Source: Glacieibacterium sp965200405 (GTDB lineage Bacteria; Pseudomonadota; Alphaproteobacteria; Sphingomonadales; Sphingomonadaceae). From it: a stretch of 64,000 nucleotides of DNA. The stretch spans positions 1-64,000 of the forward strand of contig NZ_OZ241356.1 of NCBI RefSeq assembly GCF_965200405.1, in the 5' to 3' direction. This document shows, one piece after another, positions 42,817-51,701 of this stretch (positions are counted from its first letter, which is position 1; the number at the start of each line of letters is the position of its first letter). The position numbers and the translations under genes are program-made. Below the pieces are notes generated by a model. The model worked only from the letters and a program-made list of their open reading frames with translations, made no database searches and was not told the origin of the DNA.

Positions 42817-43569
42817 CTAGATGACTTGGGGCGGGCCATAGGGCGGCGTCGGGATTTCGCGCTGCGCCGCCTGCAATGCTGCGCCCCAACGGTCGTCGAG
42901 TTCGCGGTAATATGCGTCCTCATGGTCGATGCGGTGGTTTAGCCCCGGCTCCGAACAGCCCGGCTCGATGGTCAGCAGGTCGATCGGCAGCCCGACCGCA
43001 AGGTTGGAGCGCATGGTCGAGCTGAACGAGATCAGCCCGACCTTGATCGCCTCGGCGATCGGCGTGTCATAGGTGATCTGCCGGTCGAGGATCGGCTTGC
43101 CGTATTTGTGCTCGCCGATCTGCAGGAACGGCGTGTCGGACTGGCACTCGATGAAATTGCCGCTGCCGTAGATCAGGAACAGACGCGGCTTGCGCCCGCC
43201 GATGCTGCCGCCGAACAACAGGCTGGCGCCGGTCGCGATCTTGTCGTTGTCGATGGTCGCCTCGATGACCGACTTGGCCTCGCGCAGGGCGATGCCGACC
43301 AGCTGCGCGGCGCGGAACATCGACGGGGCGTTATCCAGCGTGTCGCGCTCGTCGGCACCCGGCAGGGTCATCGCATCGGTCAGCTTGGCGACCGCCGCCT
43401 GGGTCACCGACAGGCTGCCGGCGCTGGACACCGCCAGGCAGCGCCCCGGCTGGGTGCCGAAGACGCGCAGCTTGCGATAGGTCGAGATGTTATCGACGCC
43501 GGCGTTGGTGCGGGTGTCGGCCATCATCACCAGCCCGTCGCGGACCAGTATGCCGATGCAATAGGTCAT
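42817..43569 (-). CDS. Anbu, proteasome-like Ntn peptidase
   Basis: A 250-aa member of the ancestral proteasome beta-subunit group. MTYCIGILVRDGLVMMADTRTNAGVDNISTYRKL is the diagnostic start: after Met removal Thr becomes the N-terminal nucleophile, and Asp and Lys residues of the catalytic set follow. It is last in the conserved operon ATP-grasp - alpha-E - transglutaminase - Anbu, overlapping the transglutaminase by 4 bp (ATGA). This set has been proposed to make and process an unknown peptide or amide conjugate. Its physiological substrate is not known. Confidence 0.9.
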   Translation of the reverse strand: MTYCIGILVRDGLVMMADTRTNAGVDNISTYRKLRVFGTQPGRCLAVSSAGSLSVTQAAVAKLTDAMTLPGADERDTLDNAPSMFRAAQLVGIALREAKSVIEATIDNDKIATGASLLFGGSIGGRKPRLFLIYGSGNFIECQSDTPFLQIGEHKYGKPILDRQITYDTPIAEAIKVGLISFSSTMRSNLAVGLPIDLLTIEPGCSEPGLNHRIDHEDAYYRELDDRWGAALQAAQREIPTPPYGPPQVI

Positions 43570-44390
43570 TGCTGCTGCTGGCCACCGCCATAGGTCGCGC
43601 CTGAATCGAACGCGTTGACCGAGACGCGCATGGTCTCGACACCACCGCCGCGCCGCGCGCCGCGCACCGGCGCCGCATCCAGATAGTCGAGGCCGACCGC
43701 GACCCGGACATGCGCCGCCGTCGTCGAGATACCGTGCGTCGGGTCGAAGCCGACCCAGCCGAGATCGTCGACCCACGCTTCCGCCCAGGCATGGCCGGCA
43801 CCCTGCGTCTCGTGATTGACGAAATGCCCCGAGACATAGCGCGCCGGAATGCCGAGGTGCCGGGCGCCGGCGCAAAAGATGTGGGTGTAATCCTGGCAGA
43901 CGCCCAGCCCCTGGCCGAACGCCGTGGCGCTGTCGGTGCCGGTCCCGGTCTCGCCGACCTGATAGGTCATATGGTCGTGGACCCCGCTCAGCATGGCGTG
44001 CAGCGATTCCAGCCGGTCCTTGCCGGCAAAGCTTTCGGCGAATTCGCGGATCGCCGGGTCGGGCAGGCTCAGCCCGGTGGTGCGCAGGTACAGCACTGGC
44101 GGCAGCGGCTCGTTGGCGCCTCTGATGACGCCGCCGGTGTCGACCGTCTCGACCTCGCCCGCGACCTTCAGGGTCAGCTTGGTGATCGGGTGCTCGGCAT
44201 AGAAAGTATGGGTCCAGTTGCCGAACACGTCGGTGCCGAGCTGGAGCGAGCCGTCGGCATCGACGTCGACCCGCCACGCCAGCACGTGCAGGTCCTCATG
44301 CGCGTGCGGCTGCACCCGCAGCAGCTGAACGACGTTGCTGGCCGGCAGCGCATAGTCGTACGCCGTCGTGTAATCGATCCTGATCCGCAC
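43566..44390 (-). CDS. Transglutaminase-like cysteine peptidase
   Basis: A 274-aa protein: an N-terminal bacterial transglutaminase-like beta domain (MRIRIDYTTAYDYALPASNVVQLLRVQPH) and a transglutaminase core with Cys165 in GVCQDY, His200 in GAGHAW and Asp216 in FDPTHG, the full catalytic triad. The C-terminus is Gly/Gln-rich. Enzymes of this type cleave or form amide bonds. It starts 12 bp after the alpha-E stop and overlaps Anbu, so it is translationally linked to the peptidase. No signal peptide is present, so it acts in the cytoplasm. Confidence 0.92.
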   Translation of the reverse strand: MRIRIDYTTAYDYALPASNVVQLLRVQPHAHEDLHVLAWRVDVDADGSLQLGTDVFGNWTHTFYAEHPITKLTLKVAGEVETVDTGGVIRGANEPLPPVLYLRTTGLSLPDPAIREFAESFAGKDRLESLHAMLSGVHDHMTYQVGETGTGTDSATAFGQGLGVCQDYTHIFCAGARHLGIPARYVSGHFVNHETQGAGHAWAEAWVDDLGWVGFDPTHGISTTAAHVRVAVGLDYLDAAPVRGARRGGGVETMRVSVNAFDSGATYGGGQQQQ

Positions 44391-44401
44391 CTGGCGCGCT
44401 C

Positions 44402-45346
44402 CTAGAACAGATATTGTTCGGCGATGGCTTCACCGAGCCGGTTGTTGTCGCCGATGAACTTCTGCAGGAACTGATGCAGGCCGCCGGAGAAGATCGTGTC
44501 GATCTTCATCGAGTTGAGCCGCGCATGCTCGGCCGAGGCGAGCCGGTGCGCGCCGCCGCGCCTGCCCCCCGACGCGCTGGCGAGCAGGTCGAGATAGCGC
44601 AGCAGGTCGCTGTAGCAACACGCCAGGGACCGCGGGATCTGCTTGTTGAGGATCAGCAGGTCGGCGACCAGCCACGGCTTGACCGAGTCCCGGTACACCC
44701 AGCGATACGCGGTCAGCGCCGACACCGTGCGCAGGATCGTCGTCCACTGGAAATAGTCGAGGCTGCCCCCGACCGCCTCGCCGCGCGGCAGCAGCAGGTG
44801 ATACTTCACGTCCAGCAGCCGGGCGCTGTTGTCGGCCCGTTCGATCGCCGAGCCGAGCCGCACGAACCAATAGGCGTCACCGCGCAACATGGTGCGGTGC
44901 GCGGCGCCGTCGAACGACTGCATCGCCGCCTTGACCGTCTCCAGCAGCGTCACCAGGTCCTCGCGGCTGGTCAGGCGGGTGCCGAACTTCTGCACCTCCA
45001 GCCAGGCGCCGTTGATCGCCTCCCACGCCTCCAGCGTCAGGGCGGTCCGCACCGCCCGCGCATTGGCGCGTGCCGCCTCGACGCAGCGGCGGATCGAGCT
45101 CGGGTTCGCGGCATCGACGGTCAGGAACTCCGACACGCCAAGCTCGTCCATCGGCAGGCCGCGCGCCGAATGCGCCTCGGTCATCCACGCCGCCTCCAGC
45201 GCGCTTTCCCAGGCGTTGGTCGCGCCGCCATAGCTTTGCGGCAGCGACGCCAGCCGCAACGTCGCCTCGATCAGCCGCGACAGGAAATCGGCACGCTCGA
45301 TATAGCGGCCGACCCAGTACAGATTGCCGGCGGTGCTGCTCAGCAT
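44402..45346 (-). CDS. Alpha-E domain protein
   Basis: A 314-aa all-alpha protein of the family that always travels with circularly permuted ATP-grasp proteins. MLSSTAGNLYWVGRYIERADFLSRLIEATLRL is the characteristic start, with a repeat-like LGSAIERADNSARLLDVKYHLLLP around residue 190. No catalytic residues are known, and it is thought to assist the ATP-grasp partner. It begins 6 bp after that gene's stop. ATG 45346 is the only plausible start. Confidence 0.9.
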   Translation of the reverse strand: MLSSTAGNLYWVGRYIERADFLSRLIEATLRLASLPQSYGGATNAWESALEAAWMTEAHSARGLPMDELGVSEFLTVDAANPSSIRRCVEAARANARAVRTALTLEAWEAINGAWLEVQKFGTRLTSREDLVTLLETVKAAMQSFDGAAHRTMLRGDAYWFVRLGSAIERADNSARLLDVKYHLLLPRGEAVGGSLDYFQWTTILRTVSALTAYRWVYRDSVKPWLVADLLILNKQIPRSLACCYSDLLRYLDLLASASGGRRGGAHRLASAEHARLNSMKIDTIFSGGLHQFLQKFIGDNNRLGEAIAEQYLF

Positions 45347-45352
45347 CGTCCG

Positions 45353-46813
45353 CTACTCATCCAGCACCCATGTATCCTTGGTTCCGCCGCCCTGCGAGGA
45401 GTTGACCACCAGCGAGCCAGGGTCGAGCGCGACGCGGGTCAGCCCGCCCGGCACGATGCGCGTGCCGTTCGCCCCGGTCAGCACGAATGGCCTGAGATCG
45501 ACGTGGCGCGGCGCGATGCCGGTGTCGCACAGCGTCGGGCAGGTCGACAGCGCCAGCGTCGGCTGGGCGATGAACTTCTCCGGATGCGCCTTCAGCTTGG
45601 CCGCGAACGCCGCGATCGTCGCTGCCGGAGCATGCGGCCCGACCAGCATGCCATAGCCGCCGGACCCGTCGACTTCCTTGACCACCAGCTCGGCCAGATG
45701 GTCGAGGACATAGCCCAGCGCCTCCGGCTCGCGGCAGCGCCACGTCGGCACGTTCTTCAGGATCGGCTCCTCGCCGGTATAAAAGCGCACGATCTCGGGC
45801 ATGTAGCTGTAGATCGCCTTGTCGTCGGCGACGCCGGTGCCGACCGCGTTGGCGATGGTGACATTGCCCGCCGCATAGGCATTCATCAGCCCCGGCACGC
45901 CCAGCAGCGACCCCGGGTTGAAGGTCAGCGGATCGAGGAACGCATCGTCGAGCCGCCGGTAGATCACGTCGACCCGCCGCGGCCCCTGCGTCGTCCGCAT
46001 GTAGACGACGTCGTCGCGCACCGCGAGGTCGCTGCCCTCGACCAGCTCGATCCCCAGCTTGTCGGCCAGGAAGCTGTGTTCGTAAAAGGCGCTGTTGTGC
46101 TGGCCCGGCGTCAGCAGCACCGTCACCGGATCGCCCTTGCAGCCGCCCGGCGCCACCGAGCGCAACGTCTCCAGCAACGCCTCGGGATAGATTTCGACCG
46201 GCGCGATCTTGAGGTTGCGGAACAGCTCCGGCACCAGCTTGAGCATCACCTCGCGGTTCTCGAGCATGTACGACACGCCCGACGGCGTCCGCGCATTGTC
46301 CTCCAGCACGTAGAATTCATGCGCGTCGGTCCGCACCAGGTCGATGCCGGCGATATGGACCCAGATGTCATTGGCCGGCCGCTGCCCGATCATCGGCAGC
46401 GAATAGGCCGGGTTGAGCAGCACCAGCTCCTCCGGCACGATCCCGGCGCGCAGGATTTCACGCGGGCCGTAGATGTCGGCCAGGAACATGTTGAGCGCCT
46501 TGACGCGCTGGACCAGTCCCTTCTCCAGCGTCACCCATTCGGCACGCGACAGGATGCGCGGCACGATGTCGAAGGGGATCAGCCGCTCCGCCGCATCGGG
46601 GTCGCCGTACACAGCAAAGGTGATGCCGATACGCCGGAAAAACAGCTCGGCCTGGCGTCGCCGGGTCTCCATGACTTCCTGCGGGGAGTTATCCAGCCAC
46701 GCACGTATAGGGCGGTACGCGTCGCGTACCGTTTCGGTGCCGGCACTCGCGAAGCCGAACATCTCATCGAAAGCCGTTATCTGCGCCAAGGTTTCCCCAC
46801 AGGTCCGCTCCAC
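45353..46813 (-). CDS. Circularly permuted ATP-grasp protein
   Basis: About 486 aa. AFDEMFGFASAGTETVRDAYRPIRAWL at the N-terminus and the core stretches AGIVPEELVLLNPAYSLPMIGQRPANDIWVHIAGIDLVR, YVLEDNARTPSGVSYMLENR and VVKEVDGSGGYGMLVGPHA are those of the permuted ATP-grasp ligases (carboxylate-amine ligase fold). First gene of the operon with alpha-E, transglutaminase and Anbu. The GTG at 46813 lacks a good ribosome-binding site. A TTG at 46789 preceded by GGGGAA, or the ATG at 46762, are alternatives. The acceptor substrate is unknown. Confidence 0.9.
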   Translation of the reverse strand: MERTCGETLAQITAFDEMFGFASAGTETVRDAYRPIRAWLDNSPQEVMETRRRQAELFFRRIGITFAVYGDPDAAERLIPFDIVPRILSRAEWVTLEKGLVQRVKALNMFLADIYGPREILRAGIVPEELVLLNPAYSLPMIGQRPANDIWVHIAGIDLVRTDAHEFYVLEDNARTPSGVSYMLENREVMLKLVPELFRNLKIAPVEIYPEALLETLRSVAPGGCKGDPVTVLLTPGQHNSAFYEHSFLADKLGIELVEGSDLAVRDDVVYMRTTQGPRRVDVIYRRLDDAFLDPLTFNPGSLLGVPGLMNAYAAGNVTIANAVGTGVADDKAIYSYMPEIVRFYTGEEPILKNVPTWRCREPEALGYVLDHLAELVVKEVDGSGGYGMLVGPHAPAATIAAFAAKLKAHPEKFIAQPTLALSTCPTLCDTGIAPRHVDLRPFVLTGANGTRIVPGGLTRVALDPGSLVVNSSQGGGTKDTWVLDE

Positions 46814-46896
46814 GCCGCCATAGTGTGCAGCGCAGAACGAACGTGCAAGCGACTTGTCGGTAATAACGATTTACGTAAGCTGCGAAGGCGTAAGGC

Positions 46897-47208
46897 TCAG
46901 GCGGCCTTCAGCGCCTCGCCCAGTTCTTCCAGCTTCGGCTGCACGGCACCCTCGGTGCGCCCGGCGATCTTGGTGACGCCTTCCGCCAGTTTGCCGAGCA
47001 GCGTCTTGACCCGCTCGCCATCCGGCTCGTCGGCCGACAGCGCCTTCTTCAGGGCTTCGAGATCGCGGGCGATACCCTTGGCACCGGGCACATCGACATC
47101 CTTCAGTGCTTCTTCCCAGCCTTCGATCATCTTGACCGCGGCGGCTGGCTTGGTTGCTTCAATGCCCTTCTCGAAAGCATTGGCGGTAGCGGCAAAACGG
47201 ACTGGCAT
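46897..47208 (-). CDS. Small helical protein of unknown function
   Basis: A 103-aa acidic/lysine-rich protein, almost certainly all alpha-helical (AANAFEKGIEATKPAAAVKMIEGWEEALKDVDVPGAKGIARDLEALKKAL), with no Cys, signal peptide or membrane segment. The repeated heptad-like pattern suggests a helical bundle. AGAGGT lies 5 bases before ATG 47208. It stands alone between the Anbu operon (same strand, 84 bp away) and the RND operon. I do not recognise a named family. Confidence 0.72.
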   Translation of the reverse strand: MPVRFAATANAFEKGIEATKPAAAVKMIEGWEEALKDVDVPGAKGIARDLEALKKALSADEPDGERVKTLLGKLAEGVTKIAGRTEGAVQPKLEELGEALKAA

Positions 47209-47406
47209 GAAACACCTCTTGATTGGTGCCGACGTGACGGCGATACATCGAACATCGACTGAGGTTTCGGGTTGCACAGGCAAAAGGTCGCGCATGTCGT
47301 AACCGCCTGAACAACCCGGCTCAATCTGTGAGTGTTGGCCGGATTCTAGAGTTGACCCTTCGTGCGGGCGTGGCATGACGACGTAACAACCGGATTAGCC
47401 TGACAC

Positions 47407-48564
47407 ATGAAGTTCTCACCTGCCTCGACATCGTTGCTTCTGTTGTTACTTGCCGGATGCGGCAATGGTGCTGCCGAAAAGACACGCCAGCGTCCGATGA
47501 TGACAGTCGCCGTCGAAAAGGCGGCGATTGCCGATTTCGTTCCCAGGCTGTCGGCGCTCGGCACCATAACCCCCCTGCAGTCGGTCGCGGTGCGGTCGCG
47601 CGTCGACGGCCAGATCACGGCGGTCTTGTTCAGCGAAGGCCAGCAGGTCCGCGCCGGCCAGCCGCTGTTCCGTCTCGACGACCGTGCGGTGCTTGCCCAG
47701 ATCGCGCAAAATCGTGCCGCCCTCGCCAGCGCCACGGCGACGTCGGGACAGGCTGCCGCCGATCTGAAGCGCACCCAGGCGCTGCTCGGCAGCGGCTTCG
47801 TGTCGAAGGCGACGATCGAGCAGAAGCAGGCGATCGCCGACACCGGGATCGCCGGCATCGGCCAGGCGCGCGCCGCGATCACCTCGGCCGAGACTTCGCT
47901 GAGCTACCTGACCATCCGCGCCCCCGTCAGCGGCCGCACCGGCGAGATCGGCTACAAGGTCGGCGCGACGGTCCGTTCCGGCGATACCGTGCCGTTGGTC
48001 ACCGTCAACCAGCTGTCGCCGATCACCGCGCGCTTCGCCGTGCCGCCCGAACAGATCCAGACGCTGCGCAGCGCGCTCGCCGCCGGTCCGGTCACCGTGC
48101 TGGCGCGTCCATCGGAGAGCGCGCCGCCGATCGCCAGCGGCCGGCTGGTGTTCCTCGACAACAATGTCGATCCGACCACCGGCACGCTCACCGCCAAGGC
48201 GCAGTTCGAGAACCGCAACGACGAGCTTTGGCCCGGTGCGCTGGTCTCGGTCGACCTGCCGCTGTCGATGCCGCAGCACCTGATCTCGCTGCCTGAAGCA
48301 GCGATCCAGAACGGTCGCGACGGCAGCTTCGTGTGGGCGCTGGGCGATGGCGACAAGGTCAAGATGACCCAGGTTTCGGTCGTTGGCCGCGCCAACGGCC
48401 GGGCCTTCATCGCCGCCGGGATCACCGCCGGTACGCGGGTCGTCTCGGACGCGCTGGCCAAGCTGAAGGACGGCGACGGCGTCCGGGTCAAGGGTGCCGG
48501 CCGTGGTGGACCGGGCGGCCCGGGCGCCGGTCGCGGCGACAAGCCAAAGGCAACCCAGGCATGA
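47407..48564 (+). CDS. RND efflux membrane fusion lipoprotein (MdtA-like)
   Basis: A 385-aa periplasmic adaptor of a tripartite efflux pump. Lipobox LLLAGC puts the lipid anchor on Cys18. Then follow a barrel-sandwich (VRSRVDGQITAVLFSEGQQVRAGQPLFRLDD), a coiled-coil hairpin (residues about 100-150, AQIAQNRAALASATATSGQAAADLK) and a beta-barrel domain with the family's DNNVDPTTGTLTAKAQF. The C-terminus is a Gly/Arg tail. The stop overlaps the permease start (ATGA). No outer membrane component is in this operon, so it may borrow the one at 57991. Confidence 0.93.
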   Translation: MKFSPASTSLLLLLLAGCGNGAAEKTRQRPMMTVAVEKAAIADFVPRLSALGTITPLQSVAVRSRVDGQITAVLFSEGQQVRAGQPLFRLDDRAVLAQIAQNRAALASATATSGQAAADLKRTQALLGSGFVSKATIEQKQAIADTGIAGIGQARAAITSAETSLSYLTIRAPVSGRTGEIGYKVGATVRSGDTVPLVTVNQLSPITARFAVPPEQIQTLRSALAAGPVTVLARPSESAPPIASGRLVFLDNNVDPTTGTLTAKAQFENRNDELWPGALVSVDLPLSMPQHLISLPEAAIQNGRDGSFVWALGDGDKVKMTQVSVVGRANGRAFIAAGITAGTRVVSDALAKLKDGDGVRVKGAGRGGPGGPGAGRGDKPKATQA

Positions 48565-51500
48565 GCGGCAGCGGTCCGGGCGGCAGCGCGGGCACCAGCG
48601 GTGGGGAGCGTCCCGCAACGGGTATCGTCGAACTGATCGTGTCGCGCCCGATCGCGACGATCCTGCTGACCATCGCGATCATCATCGCCGGTGCGTTCGG
48701 CTATCGCCAACTGCCCGTCGCCGCCCTGCCCCAGGTCGATTTCCCGACCATCCAGATCAACGCCAGCCTGCCCGGCGCCAATCCGCAGACCATGGCCAGC
48801 GCCGTTGCGACGCCGATCGAACGCCAGCTGTCGACCATCGCCGGCATCGACCAGATCACCTCGCTCAGCTCGACCGGTTCGACCAGCGTCACCGTGCAGT
48901 TCGCGCTCGACCGCAACATCGACGCCGCCGCACTCGACGTGCAGACCGCGCTGTCGGCGGTGCAGCGCCGCCTGCCGCAGGAGATGCCCGACCCGCCATC
49001 GTTCCAGAAGGTCAACCCCGCCGACCAGCCGGTGCTGATCCTCGCGGTCCGCGACCCGGCGCGGTCGTTGTCCGACATGCAGCGCATGCTCGACACCACC
49101 ATCGTGCCGCGCATCTCGACGCTGGAGGGCGTCGCCCAGATCAACCTGATGGGCGCCAAGAAATACGCCGTCCGCGTCCAGTTCGACCCCGCCAAGCTGG
49201 CGGCGCGCGGCCTGACGCCGGAGGATGTCCGCACCGCCGTCGCGGGCGCCAACACCAACAGCGCCGTCGGCCTGATCGGCAACGGCCAGCGCAACTACGT
49301 CCTCGACGCGACCGGCACGATGCAGACCGCGGCGGAGTTCGGCCAGATCGTCATCGCCTCGCAGAACGGCATCCCGGTGCGCGTCGCCGACGTCGCCAAC
49401 GTCATTGATTCGATCGAGAATCTGCGCGGCGTCGCCAAGTTCAACGGCGAAACCGCGGTGATGATGGCCGTGGTCCGCCAGCCCGGCGCCAACGTCGTGC
49501 AACTCGTCGACCGCATCACCGACCTGATTCCGTCGCTACGCGAGACGCTGCCGCCATCGGCGTCCATCGACATCATGGTCGACCGCTCGCAGTCGATCCG
49601 CCACTCGGTCGCCGACGCGCAATATACGCTGGTCGGCACCGCGGTGCTGGTCGTGCTGGTGATCTACCTGGTACTGGGCGACCTGCGCGCCACCTTCATC
49701 CCGGGCCTGGTCCTGCCGGTCGCCGCCATTGGCACTTTCGCCGGCATGTTCGCCTTCGGCTACAGCCTCGACAACCTCAGCCTGCTGGCGCTGACGCTCG
49801 CCACCGGCTTCGTCGTCGACGACGCCATCGTCGTGCTGGAGAACATCGTCCGCCACATCGAGATGGGCAAGTCGCCGCGACAGGCCGCCGTCGTCGCCAC
49901 CAAGGAAATCGCTTTCACCGTCTTGTCGATCTCGGTCAGCCTGGTCGCGGTGTTCATCCCGCTGCTGTTCATGGGCGGTGTAGTCGGGCGGCTGTTCCAC
50001 GAATTCGCGGTGACCATGACCATCGCCATCTTCGTCTCCGCGATCCTGGCGCTGACGCTGATCCCGATGGCCGCGGCGCGAGTACTCAAACCCGGCCATG
50101 TCGCACCGGGCCGGGTCGCACGCGTCACCACCGGCGCCTTCCAGCGCCTGCAGAACGCCTATGTCCGCGGCCTCGACGCGACGCTGCGCCACCAGCGCAC
50201 CGTGCTGATCCTGACCGGCCTGTCGATCCTCGTCGCGATCTGGGGCTTCAGCGCGGTGCCCAAGGGCTTCTTCCCGACCGAGGATACCGGCACGCTGGCG
50301 GTCAATGTCGAGGTCGCGCCCGACGCCTCCTATCCGACGACGCTGACCAAGCAGGACGCCGTCGCCAAGATCTTCGCCGAGGATCCGGCAGTGATGCGCG
50401 TCGCCGCCTTCACCGGTGGGCAGGGCGCGCGCATGTTCGGCATGCTCAAGCCACGCGGCGAGCGCGAGTCCGCCGAAGCGGTCCAGTCGCGGCTGCGGCG
50501 CAAGCTCGGCAGCATCGCCGGCGCGGCCGCCTATCCCAACATTCCGCAGAACCTGACGCTGGGCGGTCGCGGTGCGGCGTCTAACTTCCAGTATACGCTG
50601 GCGTCGGTCGACCAGAAGACGCTGTACGACTTCGCGCCGTCGTTCGAGGCACGGTTGCGCGCCGCCCCCGGGTTCGAGGATGTCACCTCCGACTATACCG
50701 TCGGCAGTCGCCAGGCGCGGGTCATCATCGACCGCGATGCCGCGTCACGGCTCGGCGTACCGATCCAGTCAATCCGCTCGACGCTGTACTCGGCGTTCGG
50801 CAACGGCCAGATCTCGACGATCTATACCGACGTCGACAGCTACCGCGTCATCCTCGAGGCGCTGCCCGACCTGCAGATGACCCCCGACAGCATCGGCGGG
50901 CTGTACGTTCGCGGCCGCGCCGGGTCGACGGTGCCGCTGTCGGCGGTGACGCGCACGGTGATCGAGGGCGCGCCGCTGTCGATCAGCCACCAGTCGCAGC
51001 TGCCCGCCGTCACCGTCGCGTTCAACCTCGGCAAGGGCGTCGCCCTGTCCCAGGCCAAGACGCGGATCGAGGCGATCCAGGCCGACCTCGGCATGCCTGC
51101 CTCGCTCAGCGGCTCGTTCCAGGGCAATGCGCAGGCGTTCGAAGCCTCGACCAAGTCGATGCCGATCCTGTTCCTCGCCGCCGTGCTGGTCATCTACATC
51201 GTGCTCGGCGTCCTGTACGAAAGCTTCGTCCATCCGATCACCATCCTGTCCGGGCTCCCTGCCGCCGGCATCGGCGCCGTTGCCGCACTGTCGATTTTCG
51301 GGATGCCGCTCGACGTCATCGGGATTATCGGGGTCGTCATGCTGATCGGCATCGTCAAGAAGAACGCCATCATGATGATCGACTTCGCCCTGTCGGGGCA
51401 GCGCGAGCAGGGCTGGACGCCGGAACACGCGATCCGCGAGGCGTGCGTCAAGCGCTTCCGCCCGATCATGATGACGACCTTCGCCGCCATCGCCGCCGCG

Positions 51501-51701
51501 CTGCCGCTGGCCCTCGGCCTCGGCGCGGGTGCGGAGCTGCGCCAGCCGCTCGGCGTCGCGGTGATGGGCGGCCTGATGGTCAGCCAGGTGCTGACGCTGT
51601 TCATCACCCCGGTCGTCTACCTCGGCATCGAGCGGCTCTCGACGCGCCGCCGCCGCCGCGCACCCGTGCTTGCCGAGGCTCGCGGCGTCCCCGCCGAATG
51701 A
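48561..51701 (+). CDS. RND efflux permease (MdtB/MdtC-like)
   Basis: A 1046-aa inner membrane proton/drug antiporter of the HAE1 family: twelve transmembrane helices in two blocks and two large periplasmic loops. ATGFVVDDAIVVLENIVRHIEMG in helix 4 carries the Asp-Asp pair for proton relay, and MLIGIVKKNAIMMIDFAL the C-terminal Lys motif. LPQVDFPTIQINASLPGANPQTMASAVATPIERQL matches the MdtB/C branch over AcrB. A Gly/Ser-rich N-terminal tail of about 18 residues precedes helix 1. It overlaps both neighbours by 4 bp, including the CoA transferase downstream. Confidence 0.94.
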   Translation: MSGSGPGGSAGTSGGERPATGIVELIVSRPIATILLTIAIIIAGAFGYRQLPVAALPQVDFPTIQINASLPGANPQTMASAVATPIERQLSTIAGIDQITSLSSTGSTSVTVQFALDRNIDAAALDVQTALSAVQRRLPQEMPDPPSFQKVNPADQPVLILAVRDPARSLSDMQRMLDTTIVPRISTLEGVAQINLMGAKKYAVRVQFDPAKLAARGLTPEDVRTAVAGANTNSAVGLIGNGQRNYVLDATGTMQTAAEFGQIVIASQNGIPVRVADVANVIDSIENLRGVAKFNGETAVMMAVVRQPGANVVQLVDRITDLIPSLRETLPPSASIDIMVDRSQSIRHSVADAQYTLVGTAVLVVLVIYLVLGDLRATFIPGLVLPVAAIGTFAGMFAFGYSLDNLSLLALTLATGFVVDDAIVVLENIVRHIEMGKSPRQAAVVATKEIAFTVLSISVSLVAVFIPLLFMGGVVGRLFHEFAVTMTIAIFVSAILALTLIPMAAARVLKPGHVAPGRVARVTTGAFQRLQNAYVRGLDATLRHQRTVLILTGLSILVAIWGFSAVPKGFFPTEDTGTLAVNVEVAPDASYPTTLTKQDAVAKIFAEDPAVMRVAAFTGGQGARMFGMLKPRGERESAEAVQSRLRRKLGSIAGAAAYPNIPQNLTLGGRGAASNFQYTLASVDQKTLYDFAPSFEARLRAAPGFEDVTSDYTVGSRQARVIIDRDAASRLGVPIQSIRSTLYSAFGNGQISTIYTDVDSYRVILEALPDLQMTPDSIGGLYVRGRAGSTVPLSAVTRTVIEGAPLSISHQSQLPAVTVAFNLGKGVALSQAKTRIEAIQADLGMPASLSGSFQGNAQAFEASTKSMPILFLAAVLVIYIVLGVLYESFVHPITILSGLPAAGIGAVAALSIFGMPLDVIGIIGVVMLIGIVKKNAIMMIDFALSGQREQGWTPEHAIREACVKRFRPIMMTTFAAIAAALPLALGLGAGAELRQPLGVAVMGGLMVSQVLTLFITPVVYLGIERLSTRRRRRAPVLAEARGVPAE

